Shown one piece after another: positions 1 to 12,600 of a stretch of 64,000 bases of DNA. The DNA is from Haliotis asinina (Eukaryota > Mollusca > Gastropoda > Lepetellida > Haliotidae), in NCBI RefSeq assembly GCF_037392515.1, contig NC_090291.1, positions 30,738,001 through 30,802,000 of the forward strand, written 5' to 3'. A program made the position numbers and the translations under genes. Below the pieces are notes generated by a model. The model saw only the letters and a list, made by a program, of their open reading frames with translations, did no database searches and had not been told where the DNA came from. Position 1 is the first letter of the stretch; each line of letters opens with the position of its first letter.

Positions 1-2590
1 CTGCTGAAACATTCAACAAAAAATGACATACGATTCAGTGCATTTATTTACTGTTTAGCAGCAACACAGCAAAGACATTTAATGCATGTATTCATTATGT
101 GAACAGTGCCTACAGTCATGTTCCTAAAGCTACCTTGCTCATCAGGTAGGCAAGTATGCAGATATTCTGGTATATTCATAAGCGTTATGACAATAAATCT
201 GAAAAAACCTTTGATCTCTTAAACATTGTTAACAGGTACAACTGTTGAATGCCAATGGATGATGACCTAGATAAACAAAACTATCACTCATATAAATCTT
301 TCAGTGCATTCTCAACCACAGCACTTTGAATCTATCTGCCGCCACACTTTGTTAAAAAGATTCACATGCAACTTCATCCCCCTCAGGTTTGGTTAATATC
401 TGTGATCTTTAAACATCTCTGAATTTTAAATGTACAAAACAAAAATAACAAGAAGACAAAAACAAAACAAAACATTCAGAAGAAATATACAGAATCATAA
501 GGCTCATACTTTCAAACAGTCAGAAAAACAGACATTTCAACATCAATGCCAGTGCATCCTTCATTCAAGCCAGGCAAAAAAAAAAAAAGGAAAAAAATAT
601 TAAAAAACATGACAGATAAACCTCATACAGTGCTACTTCACTGCACTGGGAAAGTTTTGCTTTGTGATGGGGATTAACTAACACCTGCTTTCAATGCTAG
701 GTTGTTTATAATGTACTAGTTAGCTGTAAAATCATAACTTATCAAGCTTTGCTAAATACAGGACCTTTTAAGGCAAATCATTAGTAATTATGACCTCTCC
801 AAGGCTAGAATGAATTTTTAGCCCTTTGAGGGCAAATTGTCCAAACTTTAGAATTGTTTCTCGCCTGTGTGAGCCATTTTCAAACTCTTTAACTCTGTTC
901 AACTCTGTTCTGTTGGAAGCACTGACCATTAATTAACCACAAAAGGGTATTCTCAAACACATTCAGAGGAAGAAGACAAACGGTAGTTAATAGTAAAAAA
1001 TTGAAACATTGGACTCTTTAAGTTCCAGGATAGGTTTCATCTACAGCATCTAAAATTTGAAAATAGTCCTGCTATTTGTTTGACATTGCATGGTAAAATT
1101 CATTCTGTTGGGAATAACTTTATTGAGTGGCATTGGGAATGTATACTGGTGGTTATATAGCCCACAATTAGCTATTGCGGCGACTGTAAACACAGTACAG
1201 TTATCTCATTCGAATTCAACTTGTTTTATGCTGTTTTTCTTGAAAGAAAATCATTATTTGAACCAGGTCAAAGTTCAATCATATCATTCCTTGAACTTAC
1301 ACAATCACCAGAAAAAAATAGCTCCCTTTTCAAACTTCAACACTTTTGTTACGTGAACACTGACTAAATCTGACAATGATGAATAAATCATAGTGTTATA
1401 GCTAAAATGGATGGAAATATCATCAAACTGCCCTTTAGCTATTAAAAATGAGTGGGCCACAGAAAATGATTATGGCCCATTGATTCCTCAACGATGAGCC
1501 ATTAACAGTTCTGTTGTCCAATGAAGTCACAGCAGGTGACATCACACGATGACAGCATTACCCTAATATAACAGGGACACATTCAAAGGTTTGGGTGAAT
1601 CAGTTTTCAGACTGCAATTGTGTACATGCTGATTATAAGGTTGGAAATTTATAGTACTGACCAATGAGAAGTTATGTTACATAATTAGTAGAAATAGAAT
1701 TCTCATTATTCAACTCTGTACTGGAGTTTGCACAGAACATCATGTCATCAATTATCATAGGAGGGAATTCACAAATACGTCATGTCATGCAGAATATGAC
1801 AAAGAAAGCTGGTGTCTGATGGAAGATTAACATGGGTGACATACATCAGGAGAGTGAGTGAGAGACTAGTTTTATGACCCTTTACCAATATCCCAATGGG
1901 CGACACCAGAAATGGGCTTCATGCAGTGTTCCAAATTAACGTCAGTCCTTAGGCCCGAACACCTCAAAACCACTCAGACCCACAGTTTTTGTTTACTGAA
2001 GGTCCTTATGGCTGACAGATTTTTCATCCCCTATAAGAAGAATAAGTTTTTCTAAATTATGATATGGGGCCTACACATTCTGATCTGGAACTGCAACTTC
2101 TAGGGGTTTAAGTGTAAACACTTGCTATATGCATTGTAAATCAAGAGGACTATCATCGCTTTCCAGCCTACTCGCCTTATGTGTAGATCCTTAATATCCA
2201 TCTGTCATAAAACTGAATATTGCTAAGTGCAGATAACTCCTACTGAGCTGACAGTGAAATGAAAGACAAAGAGTGCTATAACCTGTAGTTAAAAGACTGT
2301 TTAAAATGCACACATGTAGACAAAGGAATAATAATATCTACATTAGGTAACAGTAAGGAATACATTTTTCTCTGAAAACTCATTCTCAAGGTATTAATGA
2401 TCATAAGCCACACCAACCATATTATCCATGTGCAAATTTAACAAATTTTAACAGACATACTGAACAAACAGACAACAGTTTGTGCATTATTTGCAACATT
2501 ATCTAAAAATGACAGCTTTTTGCCATGTAGGTAAATTTAAATGGACATACTATCATTATCATCATAACAAAATGATAAATCATTATTTTT
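1..2590. other. no gene seen; 3' flank of the RIPK1-like gene
   Basis: AT-rich sequence with short A-runs. Apart from a SINE fragment (1848-1950) I see no coding pattern. The kinase gene's 3' UTR may extend into it; several minus-strand AATAAA hexamers exist, for example at 55-50. Confidence 0.4.
1848..1950 (-). mobile_element. family 1 SINE fragment
   Basis: GAGTGAGTGAGAGACTAG, then CGACACCAGAAATGGGCTTC: tail and middle of the family in minus orientation; the tRNA head is lost. Confidence 0.55.
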
Positions 2591-2979
2591 GTCACATCAA
2601 TAAGTGTTTGTCAACCTTTGAAAAAAAAGCTCATGTTCACCAAAAACAAATCCTATCAGCTTGATAGCAGTCTCCTGAACAATCTTTTCTATTCAGTGAC
2701 AAAATCAAACATCTTTCAATTTTTTCAACAATAAGTTACAACAAAACAAAACAAAACAAAATTTCCCCACTTGAGAAATAAATTGCTAATGTTAAGATAT
2801 ACAAGAGTGAGGCTTTGACTATGCAAGACTGTTTGTTGGATGATAAAACATCGGGTATCTCAGAGACTTTAAACTGAATTATGTAACAATATTTGTGTTA
2901 GAAATATGTGCTTCAAACACCTCAGCAAGTATCAACTTTAAATGAAAGGCTCATTTTTTTCTCAATTTTCCGTCCTACA

Positions 2980-3136
2980 ACATATGTCATATTTGGGATT
3001 TCACTTTCTTAGTAAAGTACAAATTCTAGTACTTGGGAATCCCGGATGGGACTCAACCCAAAAAAAAAAAAAAAAAAAAAAAAGTACTAGAATTTGTACT
3101 TTACTAAGAAAGTGAAATCCCAAATATGACATATGT
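2980..3136. repeat. inverted pair of SINE tails forming a long hairpin
   Basis: Arms of about 55 bp (2980-3034 and 3082-3136), nearly perfect, flank a loop containing a 20+ A tract and a tRNA B-box-like remnant. The arms are the 3' tail of the Leu/Ser-tRNA-type SINE seen again at 60428-60580. Two partial copies appear to have inserted in opposite directions in the broken exon copy. Confidence 0.75.
3061..3083. repeat. A tract
   Basis: Over twenty A in a row, at the centre of the SINE hairpin. Confidence 0.9.
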
Positions 3137-3378
3137 TGCATTTGACCACTTTCTAAATGGCATCGTGTAATTTCCCTCCTACCTTTAGGGTTTCTGAGGA
3201 CAAAATCCATAAAAAAAGGATCTTCGGCCATTGGCAGCAATACTTTTTTGACACACATACTGTTTTCTTGTCCACTGTCCATCTCATAATCCAGTTTCAC
3301 ATCACTTCACATCACATCAATAACTTTCAGCTCATTTTTATTAATATTTTACAATCTTTAACAAAAACCCTCATATTA

Positions 3379-3668
3379 TTAAGGAATAAATTCTATCAAC
3401 CTGATAGCAGTTTTCTGACAGCCTATTTTCTTCAGTGACAAAATCAAATCTCTCAAACTAAACCTTGGATTTCTTTGCAACAAATCATTGATGACACACA
3501 TACAATATTCATTGTTGTCTTGTTCATTGTTCATATTGTATTCCAATTTTAAATCTCGAAGTTGTTCAACATTCATTTCGACTTCTACAGCCAAATCCAT
3601 CCACTTTGGGCCAATGTCACCCGCGACCAATTCAACATGGTTAATATCTATCACTTCCCCTCTGTCTA
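3379..3668 (-). CDS. RIPK1-like: RIPK1-like exon N: C-terminal death domain and stop
   Basis: 290 nt, phase 1 in, ending in TAA at 3381-3379. Reads INHVELVAGDIGPKWMDLAV (death-domain helices 1-2 with the conserved Trp), then VEQLRDLKLEY, YCMCVINDLLQRNP and SLRDLILSLKKIGCQKTAIR, an L..AL...G....A pattern at the end as in RIPK1, FADD and TNFR1. Acceptor has a long pyrimidine tract. A polyadenylation hexamer AATAAA lies 37 nt beyond the stop at 3342-3337, and others further off. Confidence 0.88.
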
Positions 3669-6600
3669 CTGAAAAAAAAGAAAAAAGAATTCTGAAAAAT
3701 TATAATACATATGAATCATATCTAATACACATTCTAATATTTGATCATCAAATCAAAAATAAGTTTGTGTGCTGACACAGATGCAGGTCTGTTTGCAGGT
3801 CTCATGGGCATCGTCTATTTTTATTTTAAGCTGATTTGTTGAATCATATTGATTGTCTAATGCATTTATTTGTCCATGGCACAGACCAGATAAGTACACA
3901 AGAAAATTGACGTAATCATTTATTGAGAAAATCACAGACAAATTAATTGCATAGGTACATAAAATGAATATCATTATGTTGACTTCAGATTCCTAATGTA
4001 ATTGGTAAATTTTCTATTTTAAATATTTTACAAGAAGAATACGTAAATGGTTAGAAAAAGTCCCATTTTGCAACACTGGATGAAAGCTTATGTCAGCCTG
4101 ATGAATTATTGATGAATGCCCATGTTAAGTGACTGAGTGAGTATATTTTTATGTTGCACTCAGCAATATTCCAGCTAAGGGGCTGGGGTCTGTAAATAAA
4201 TGAGTACAGACCAGACAATCTAGTGATCAACAGCATGGAAACTGATCTACACAACAGAGATACGATGATGTGTCAAATAAATCACTGAGTCTGACCAAAC
4301 GATTCCATTAGTCGCCTCTTAAGACAAGCATGGGGTGCATAAGATCAGTTCTAACCCGTATCTACATGGGTCACACCTATCAGAACTGTCATGACCAAGT
4401 AAAAACTAGTAAGCAATATTTGAACGTACTAGTTCAGCTTTTCCATGGAGATTCAAGTTCGATCTTGTGGACCTAAAAGATAAAGTTTTCTCTTGAGTAA
4501 CATACTTCAGTGTTGTTTTAAACAGAAATAATATAACTCATTAATGTAGGAACCAAATACCAAAATGAACATCTACAGATCATGCTGGTGAAGAATAACT
4601 ATATTCATTGTCTAAATGTACTAATTGTTGGAGCCCATCACGCAAAAGACCCGGGTTCGATTCCCCATATGGGTACAATGTGTGAATCCCAGTGTGACCA
4701 GCCATGATGTTGCTGGAATATTGCTTAACTGCGAAAGGCGACATAAAACCATACTCATTCCCTCATTACTTGCCAGGATTCCATGTTGGATTCTTAACAC
4801 AGTTTTACTGTTCTATGTTTTACTGTTCTAAATAAGCAGAAATGAGCAGAAATGAAACAAAATACAGAAAACTATAAAATAAGACACAAGAGTCAGAAGC
4901 TCTTGCTCAAAGTTTTGAAAACAAACAACAGTTAAGCATTTGGCTGTAGTCACTTTTAGCTTGGTAACAGTGTTTCTACAGCAAAACACTGCTCTATGCA
5001 ATAAACAAGAAGATGTCATCCATATGCGTTAACTGCTTCATTTTTAATGTCAAACAAGATTCTGTTGAAGTTGAAGGAACCTTCGTAACTAAGAGAACTC
5101 CAAAGGTTATGTGATAAATGAGGGTCAATGAGTGAGTGAGTGAGTGAGTGAGTGAGTGAGTGAGTGAGTGAGTGAGTGGGTGGGTGGGTTGGTGGGTGAG
5201 TGAGTGAGTGCATAGATAAGTATGTGCATAGGTGAGGGAGCGAGTGAGTGCATAGGTGTGAGTCAGTGGGTTGGTATGTAAGCGAGTGCATATGTGAGTG
5301 AGTAAGTGAGTGAGTGAGTTCAGTTTTACGCCGCACTCAGCAATATTCCACATATATATGCGGCAGTCTGTAAATAATCGAGTCTGGACCAGACAATCCA
5401 GTGATCAACAACATGAGCATTTATCTGCACAATTGGGAACCGATTACATGTGTCAACCAAGTCAGCGAGCCTGACCAACTGATCCCGTTATTTGCCTCTT
5501 ATAACAAGCATGGTCGCCTTTTATGGCAAGCATGGGTTGCTGAAGGCCTGTTCTACCCCAGGACCTTCACAGGGTGCATATGTGAGTGAGTGCATAGGTG
5601 AGTGAGTGAGTGAGTGAGTGAGTGAGTGAGTGAGTGAGTGAGAGTGGATTGGTGGGTTGGTGAGTCAGTGAGTGAGTGGGATTGTAAGTGGGTGTGTGGT
5701 AGTGTTTGTTATTAAAGAGAGAGAAAGAAAAGAGACAATCAGCAAAGCAAATTTAGGGTGAACTGCACCAATGACCACGGACCCCTGACTGGGCTGTGAG
5801 TGAATCATTCACTGATACTAGTATGCCTCTTGATCCCAGTAGACAAAAACAATGAATGAGTGAGTGTGGTCTTTCATAGCTTTTAGCAATATTCAAGCAA
5901 TATCATGGTGGGGAACATCAGAAATGGGCTTCAACGAAAAACTAACAAAACCATCAATGTATATAAATGTCTGACAAAAATCCCAAACTTACCAACACTT
6001 CTGTGCTGCTTAGACATTTTCTTGAACTTTGACCTGGAATCAGCGGACATCTTGTGTGTACCCCCAGTACCACCCATGCTGCTGCTGCTGCTGCGGTCAC
6101 TACCACCCATCATATTACCATCTTCGTCATAGTTCAGTACCATCACATTGTTCTGCCCCAATTGTACCCCAGGCGGCAGTGTCAGGGGGTTGAAGTTTCC
6201 AGACACTGAACCATCAGGATCTACAGGTTGCAATGACATTTGTATAAAATATTCAAAGGGTAAAGGCAAGAATTTATGGATGTCAATCTCTTCATTTTGA
6301 GGAACATCACGTTTTGAAATATATTTTTTGTCCTGCATCAGGTGAACGAAAAAACTAAGAAACAGATAGCTATAGAAATCCTTGTTTGTTTAAGTCCTAG
6401 AAGTTGACATTCATAAAATCTTGCCTTAATGGGTATCACTACTGCATGGTATTCAAAGACTATTCAAAGGATAAGTTTTCATAAAGAATGAAACTTTTTC
6501 TTATTTCAAACCTGATTGGGTTAGGAATGACTGTGTTGTAAATAATGCAGATATTTTGCTGCATAACAAAGCGGATGGACCTGGTCATTGTTTAGGCAAG

Positions 6601-9600
6601 GGTTGTACATGTGTTTTGCATGACGTGTCAAAAGGAACCTGTTCATTTTTTTATACTTCTCAAAATCTATAAAGGATGTTGATAGGTTTACAGCCATAAC
6701 AAAACACTTTATATTTTTATTTTCAAGATTATTTTAAAGAATTTGTATGTTTCTATTACATAAATACCATATTCAGCAGCAAAATAACATTTTCCAGCAA
6801 AAGATCTATGCCTGAATTATCTGATGATATTCAAACACCATATTCAGCCAGCAGATAGTGTCTGTATATCAATCATATGGCCCGCGTATTGATACACATG
6901 TGCAATGAAGTGAGTAAGTATGATTTTACACTGCTTTCAGCAATATTCCAGCGATATCACAATGAGTGACAACAGAACTGGTTTCACCCATTGTACAAAT
7001 GGGTTTTACATGCCAGGCGAACCCTTTAATCAGTCAGTCAAATGTAGTTGACGTTTGATTTTGGTTTGGTTGTTGCTAAATGCTGCACTCTGCTATATTC
7101 CAGCTCTAAATAACTGAGTTTGCACCAAACAATCCAGTGGTCCACAGTATGAGCACTGATAAATATGATGACACATGTTGACCACATGTACATGGTTGTG
7201 ACCACACCATCTCATTAGTTGCCTTTTATGACAAGCATGGGTAGCTGATGACCAAATCTAAACCAGATCTTCACAGGTGTATGCTCAAACAAAAATCAGA
7301 GTGGTAACCATGGTAATATTATGGTTACATGACATATACTTACTGAGCTCTACATGGATGGAGTTAGGATCATTACGGAACTGAAAGTAAATATTGCGAT
7401 AAATTACTTCCAGAGCAATATTATCGACATGTCTGCATGGTTGATAATTTTCTCCATCCTTCTAAAAGTTGAACATTATTTTCCATATTGAACAGGTAAT
7501 CATGAACCAATATCATTTGTATATGTTTTCTAAAATATATAGAAAAAAATGGCCAGGGATGTGGAATGTATTGCTGGATATTTTATGTCAAGTCATCACA
7601 AAAAAACACAACAAACATGAAATAAATCATGATTCTCAACTTGTTTTGTTCAGTATAAAAACTGAGAAAATATATGAGAAATGATATCACATGCAATTAA
7701 CAAATGCTTGATTTGACATCATCAAAAACTTTACTTGGTACATTTGAATACAGAATATGTATGAAAAATGTAAATGTGTTATTACAGTACCTGAAACTGA
7801 TACTGCGTTCCAGATGTTGTGCTGCTACCGGGTTGTGCTCCAGACGATGTACTGCTACCAGCTTGTGCTCCAGATGTTGTGCTGCTACCAGCTTGTGCTC
7901 CAGACGTAGGAGCTGAACCTGCTTGCTGACCTTGACCTGAATGACTCTGACCTTGACTTGACCTTTCACTTTGACCTGCAGAAGAATTCTGGGTCGCCCC
8001 TGATGCTTGACCTTGTGTCATAGATGTTTGACCTTGGCCTGAGGTTGATGTGGGTGTACTTTTGCTTGAACTTGCAGTCTGACTAGTGCTTGCACTTGTT
8101 GTACCTGGGTGTTTAGGGACGTGTTTTAGCATCTTTTGATGACAAACACGATGCTTTTTATTCAAATATGGAAATATCATTACTACACTACCCCAACTCT
8201 CAGTTTGTTCCACACATATTTTTGACCAAGCATGAAAGAAATAAAGAGCTGTGTTAATAACCAATGTCATAAAGGCTTTGTCATTATAACACAGAGAAGC
8301 TCATACAGAGAGAGACGCTCATACAGTGATGAATGCCTTTTATTAGCCAGAAGGTAATTGTATAATTACCTGGTTTATTGAGGAAGCCTTTCGGAAAACC
8401 ATACGCTGTCTGTAATCTGCAATCACATACAGAAATAACACTGAAAAGTATACTATTTCACCATCTATATATCTTAATCTTAACTCATTAATAAAAAATA
8501 TAAGCACCTAAGTTGAACTCCATTTGGAAGTTTACCAGGTACATTGCGCTTCAACTTTGCAGAGGAAAAAGAAGCCAAAATGATGCAGTTCTTAGACATT
8601 TACAACTCCGTAGAAAGGAGTGAGTGAGTGAGTGAGTGAGTTAAGTTTTATGCTGCTTTTAGCAATATTCCAGCAATGTCACAATGGTGGACACCAGAAA
8701 TGGTCTTCACACTTTGTGCCCATGTGGGGAATCAAACCCAGGTCTTCAGCATGATCAGAAAACACTTGAACCACCAGGCTATGCCACTGCCTCACAATTA
8801 AACACAAATAGGGGAACCAGGATTTCAGTTATGATCACTGGTTACTTTAGTGCCACAAGTGTAGCCACTATTTTAAAAAAATGCAAGAGGTTGACCATCC
8901 TTCAATACTATTTAAATATAAAGCTTTGCGACCAATAGGGCTTACTAAAAAAGAACTGGCTTGCTACGTGCCTGCATATACAACTTCCAACCTACAACGG
9001 CTAAATGCAGCTATTGGGAGACTTGGCCATTCAACTCCCACTGATGACAAATGGGAAGTTCTCAATTCATCAGTGGTACTAGGAACACGATTGCTTGAAA
9101 GTTGCTTTGCAGTATTGCTTGGGTGTGACATCAGAGCATGTTTAGTGTGAGTACATGTACAGTGGAAGCTGTCATAACCGGCATCTGTCCAATCCAGCAT
9201 GTTGTCAACACTGGCATAAAATCTCACTCCTGTCTCTGGCTTGCACATTTATCATCATCTCTACAATCCGGCACATTGTTCAAATCGGATTATTTGTTCA
9301 GTCCCAGTGAGTGCCGTTTTAGACAGCTTCCACTGCATATTTCAGTGATTGTCAGTGGCAACAGATTGAAAAACACTGTGACCTCCCTAAGCTGCTTACA
9401 ACAAAACTCCATTACAGTACATGACACTTTTGTGAGGAAAGCTCTGCTATGAGAATTTAATTTCAAATTGCTACTGATAATTTACTGTCCTTATGGTTCA
9501 AGATTCTTTGCAAGGTAACAGTTTCTAGATGTCTGGATCCACAAACTTTGGAGTGAGATAAAGGCAATTTGAGGCCTCCTGTGACCTGACTTGGTGTTAC

Positions 9601-12600
9601 TGTTACTGACAGTAAACCCAATCCTTTCTTGTTCGAAAGTAACATGCTAATTATTTGTGATCTTCTACGGTAGACTGTTTATACATATGGTATAGTGACT
9701 GTGTCTCATGTATACATAAGGTTCAGTGTCTGTGCATCTGTGCATACTTACGGCTCAGTGTCTGTGTGCCTCTGTACAGGCATCTTGATATTCTCCTGCC
9801 GTTTCACAAGATGGTCATCTGGTAAACCCTGAATCTCACGCTGTATCAAGAATATAAAGCTAGCTGAATTAATTGATATGTATCATATCTAGTGTCAGTT
9901 GATTTGAACTGCTCCTACCCCAAAAGACATTCCTACAAATTCTTTGGCAGAGGCAATGGAAAGAATGATATTTTAAATTTTTGTCATGCAGTGCATTTTT
10001 TCTCCATTACTGATAATGGAAAATAGAACCATTGTATCTCCATCAGTGACTTACCCTCTCAGGTTCCTGCTTTTCTTCGCCAATAACACCTGCACCACCA
10101 ACACTTGCATTAACACCTACAGCAGCAGCACCCACTGCTGACCCTGCAGTCGAGGAGATATTGGTGGTAGCAGTCTTGGAACCTGTGTTGCTAATTGTTA
10201 TGGAGGATTTCAAAGGTGTTGTTCCTGATTTGGTAGCACTTGCATTGTTGGTGGCAGCAGTGGTGTTAGAAGCAGGGGTAGTGGTGTCTCCCTTTGGGCC
10301 AGCGTTGGTGGCAGAGGTGCTGCTGGTAGAAGTGTTGGAACTAGCGGTTGTGGAGACTAACGCTTGTGGGTTGTTTGTGGGTTTGGACATAGCGTTGGTG
10401 GCAGCGGTGCTGCTGGCAGAAGTGTTGGAACTAGCGGTTGTGGAGACTAACGCTTGTGGGTTGTTTGTGGGTTTGGACATAGCGTTGGTGGCAGCGGTGC
10501 TGCTGGTAGAAGTGTTGGAACTAGTGGTAGCAGAGGCTGAAACTGATGAGTTGCTTGGGGGTTTGGACACAGTGTTGGGTCTTGATGATGAGGGAGGGTT
10601 ATAAATGGAACCAGGCAGTCCGGGGTTCTTCAGCATGTCCACTGCAGAAGGAAGAAAAGTATGCATGAAGATGGGAGTCATCTGATACTTTGACTAAAAA
10701 CTGATTAAAATAAAATGAGAGAGAGGATGAGCAAATACATCATGTATAATACATCACAGTATAAATGTGGCCTTATAAAGGTCAGGGACAACAATAACTG
10801 AATTTAAAGATCATCCTATAACATGTACTCAAGTGCACCAATACTTGGGTAATCATGGAAATGATGCATACTGCCACAAATTGTTGTTAAGACGTCATGC
10901 TGAGTTGACCAGAGAATTGGTGGGGGGCGGGGGAAGGGTTGGTATTGCTAACTAGCTTGAGTCACTGAGTGAGTTTAGTTTTACGCCGCACTCAGCAATA
11001 TTCCAGTTATATGGTGGTGGTCTGTAATTATCCAGTCTGGACCAGACAATCCAGTGATCAACGACATGAGCATCGATCTGTGTAATTGGGAACTGATGAC
11101 ATGTGTCAACCAAGTCAGGGAGCCTGACCACCCGATCCCATTATTCGCCTCTTACGACAAGCATAGTCGAATTTTATGGCAAGCTTGGCTGGCTGAACGC
11201 CTATTCTACCCCGGGATCTTCACGGGTCGCTGACTAGCTTGATGAATTGTTAACTGGCATTGTCTGGACTAGATACATACAGACCACCATCAGTGCTGGT
11301 GGTCCAGGCATGTAACTGCATCAAGTAAACAGTTGAAGCAAAAACTCAAAGAAGCCTAATGGTTCTAATAACAGTATTTGTCTAGGCAAGATATTCACAG
11401 ACCACCATCCTATGCCTGGAGAGCTGTTCAGTGTCACTTGAAACAACAAATACTTCCAAAAACTGAAGGTGGACTGAATCTGACTTACTCAGTTTCATGG
11501 TCTACTTGAGGCATTCATATGGTCTGACTTACTCAGTTTCATGGTCTACCTGAGGCATTCATATGGTCTGACTTACTCAGTTTCATGGTCTACCTGAGGC
11601 ATTCATATAGTCTGACTTACTCAGTTTCATGGTCTACCTGAGGCATTCATATGGTCTGACTTACTCAGTTTCATGGTCTACTTGAGGCATTCATATAGTC
11701 TGACTTACTCAGTTTCATGGTCTACTTGAGGCATTCATATAGTCTGACTCAGTTTCATGGTCTACTTGAGGCATTCGTATAGTCTGACTCAGTTTCATGG
11801 TCTACTTGAGGCATTCATATAGTCTGACTCAGTTTCATGGTCTACTTGAGGCATTCATATAGTCTGACTCAGTTTCATGGTCTACTTGAGGCATTCATAT
11901 AGTCTGACTCAGTTTCATGGTCTACTTGAGGCATTCATATAGTCTGACTCAGTTTCATGGTCTACTTGAGGCATTCATATAGTCTGACTCAGTTTCATGG
12001 TCTACTTGAGGCATTCATATAGTCTGACTCAGTTTCATGGTCTACTTGAGGCATTCATATAGTCTGACTCAGTTTCATGGTCTACTTGAGGCATTCATAT
12101 AGTCTGACTCAGTTTCATGGTCTACTTGAGGCATTCATATAGTCTGACTCAGTTTCATGGTCTACTTGAGGCATTCATATAGTCTGACTTACTGAGTTGC
12201 ATAGTGTGTCTGTGGCATTCATATAGTCTGACTTACTGAGTTTCATGGTCTACTTGAGGCATTCATATAGTCTGACTCAGTTTCATGGTCTACTTGAGGC
12301 ATTCATATAGTCTGACTTACTGAGTTGCATAGTGTGTCTGTGGCGTTCATATCTTTCTGGGTACATCATCATCTCGTCCTCCAGGTCCATGTCCATCATC
12401 TCGTCCTCCAGTCCCCGGTACATCCCTGGCATCCTGCTGAAACAGAGGCAGCAGCTGGGTTGCACAAGGCTTGATACAGTGCTTCACTTGACGGCAGGAT
12501 TACTTGAACTTCAGTCATGAAAGCTAAAACTGTCCAGGTATAGTTAGAAAAGCACCCAGTACCACTGGTACACTTAGTAATCAGTGCTAAAACAGACAAT

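Larger units (their letters stand above)
2595..3300 (-). pseudogene. broken tandem duplicate of the death-domain exon and its 3' UTR
   Basis: In minus sense 3300-3200 reads MKLDYEMDSGQENSMCVKKV, matching LKLEYNMNNEQDN..YCMCVI of the true exon. After an inserted SINE pair, 2715-2650 matches the exon end (LILSL ... ETAIKLIGF against KTAIRLIEF) but with a one-base shift between the two halves. The match continues into the 3' UTR (TCACATCAATAA at 2596 and 3311). The copy lies directly downstream of the true exon, so it arose by tandem duplication and is now non-coding. Confidence 0.7.

Noticed and set aside
4640-4665. Genuine tRNA gene at the GGGTTCGATTCCCC boxes (also 60175-60215, 60470-60560, 58750-58830)
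   Set aside because: The B boxes are good, but acceptor stems do not pair and the sequences run into SINE tails shared between copies.
4994-5353. THSLTHSLT-type frames
   Set aside because: Translation of the GTGA microsatellite.
10161-10604. Plus-strand frame of 147 codons (VLLVEVLELAVVE type)
   Set aside because: Mirror of the Ser/Thr-rich exon I of the kinase on the other strand.
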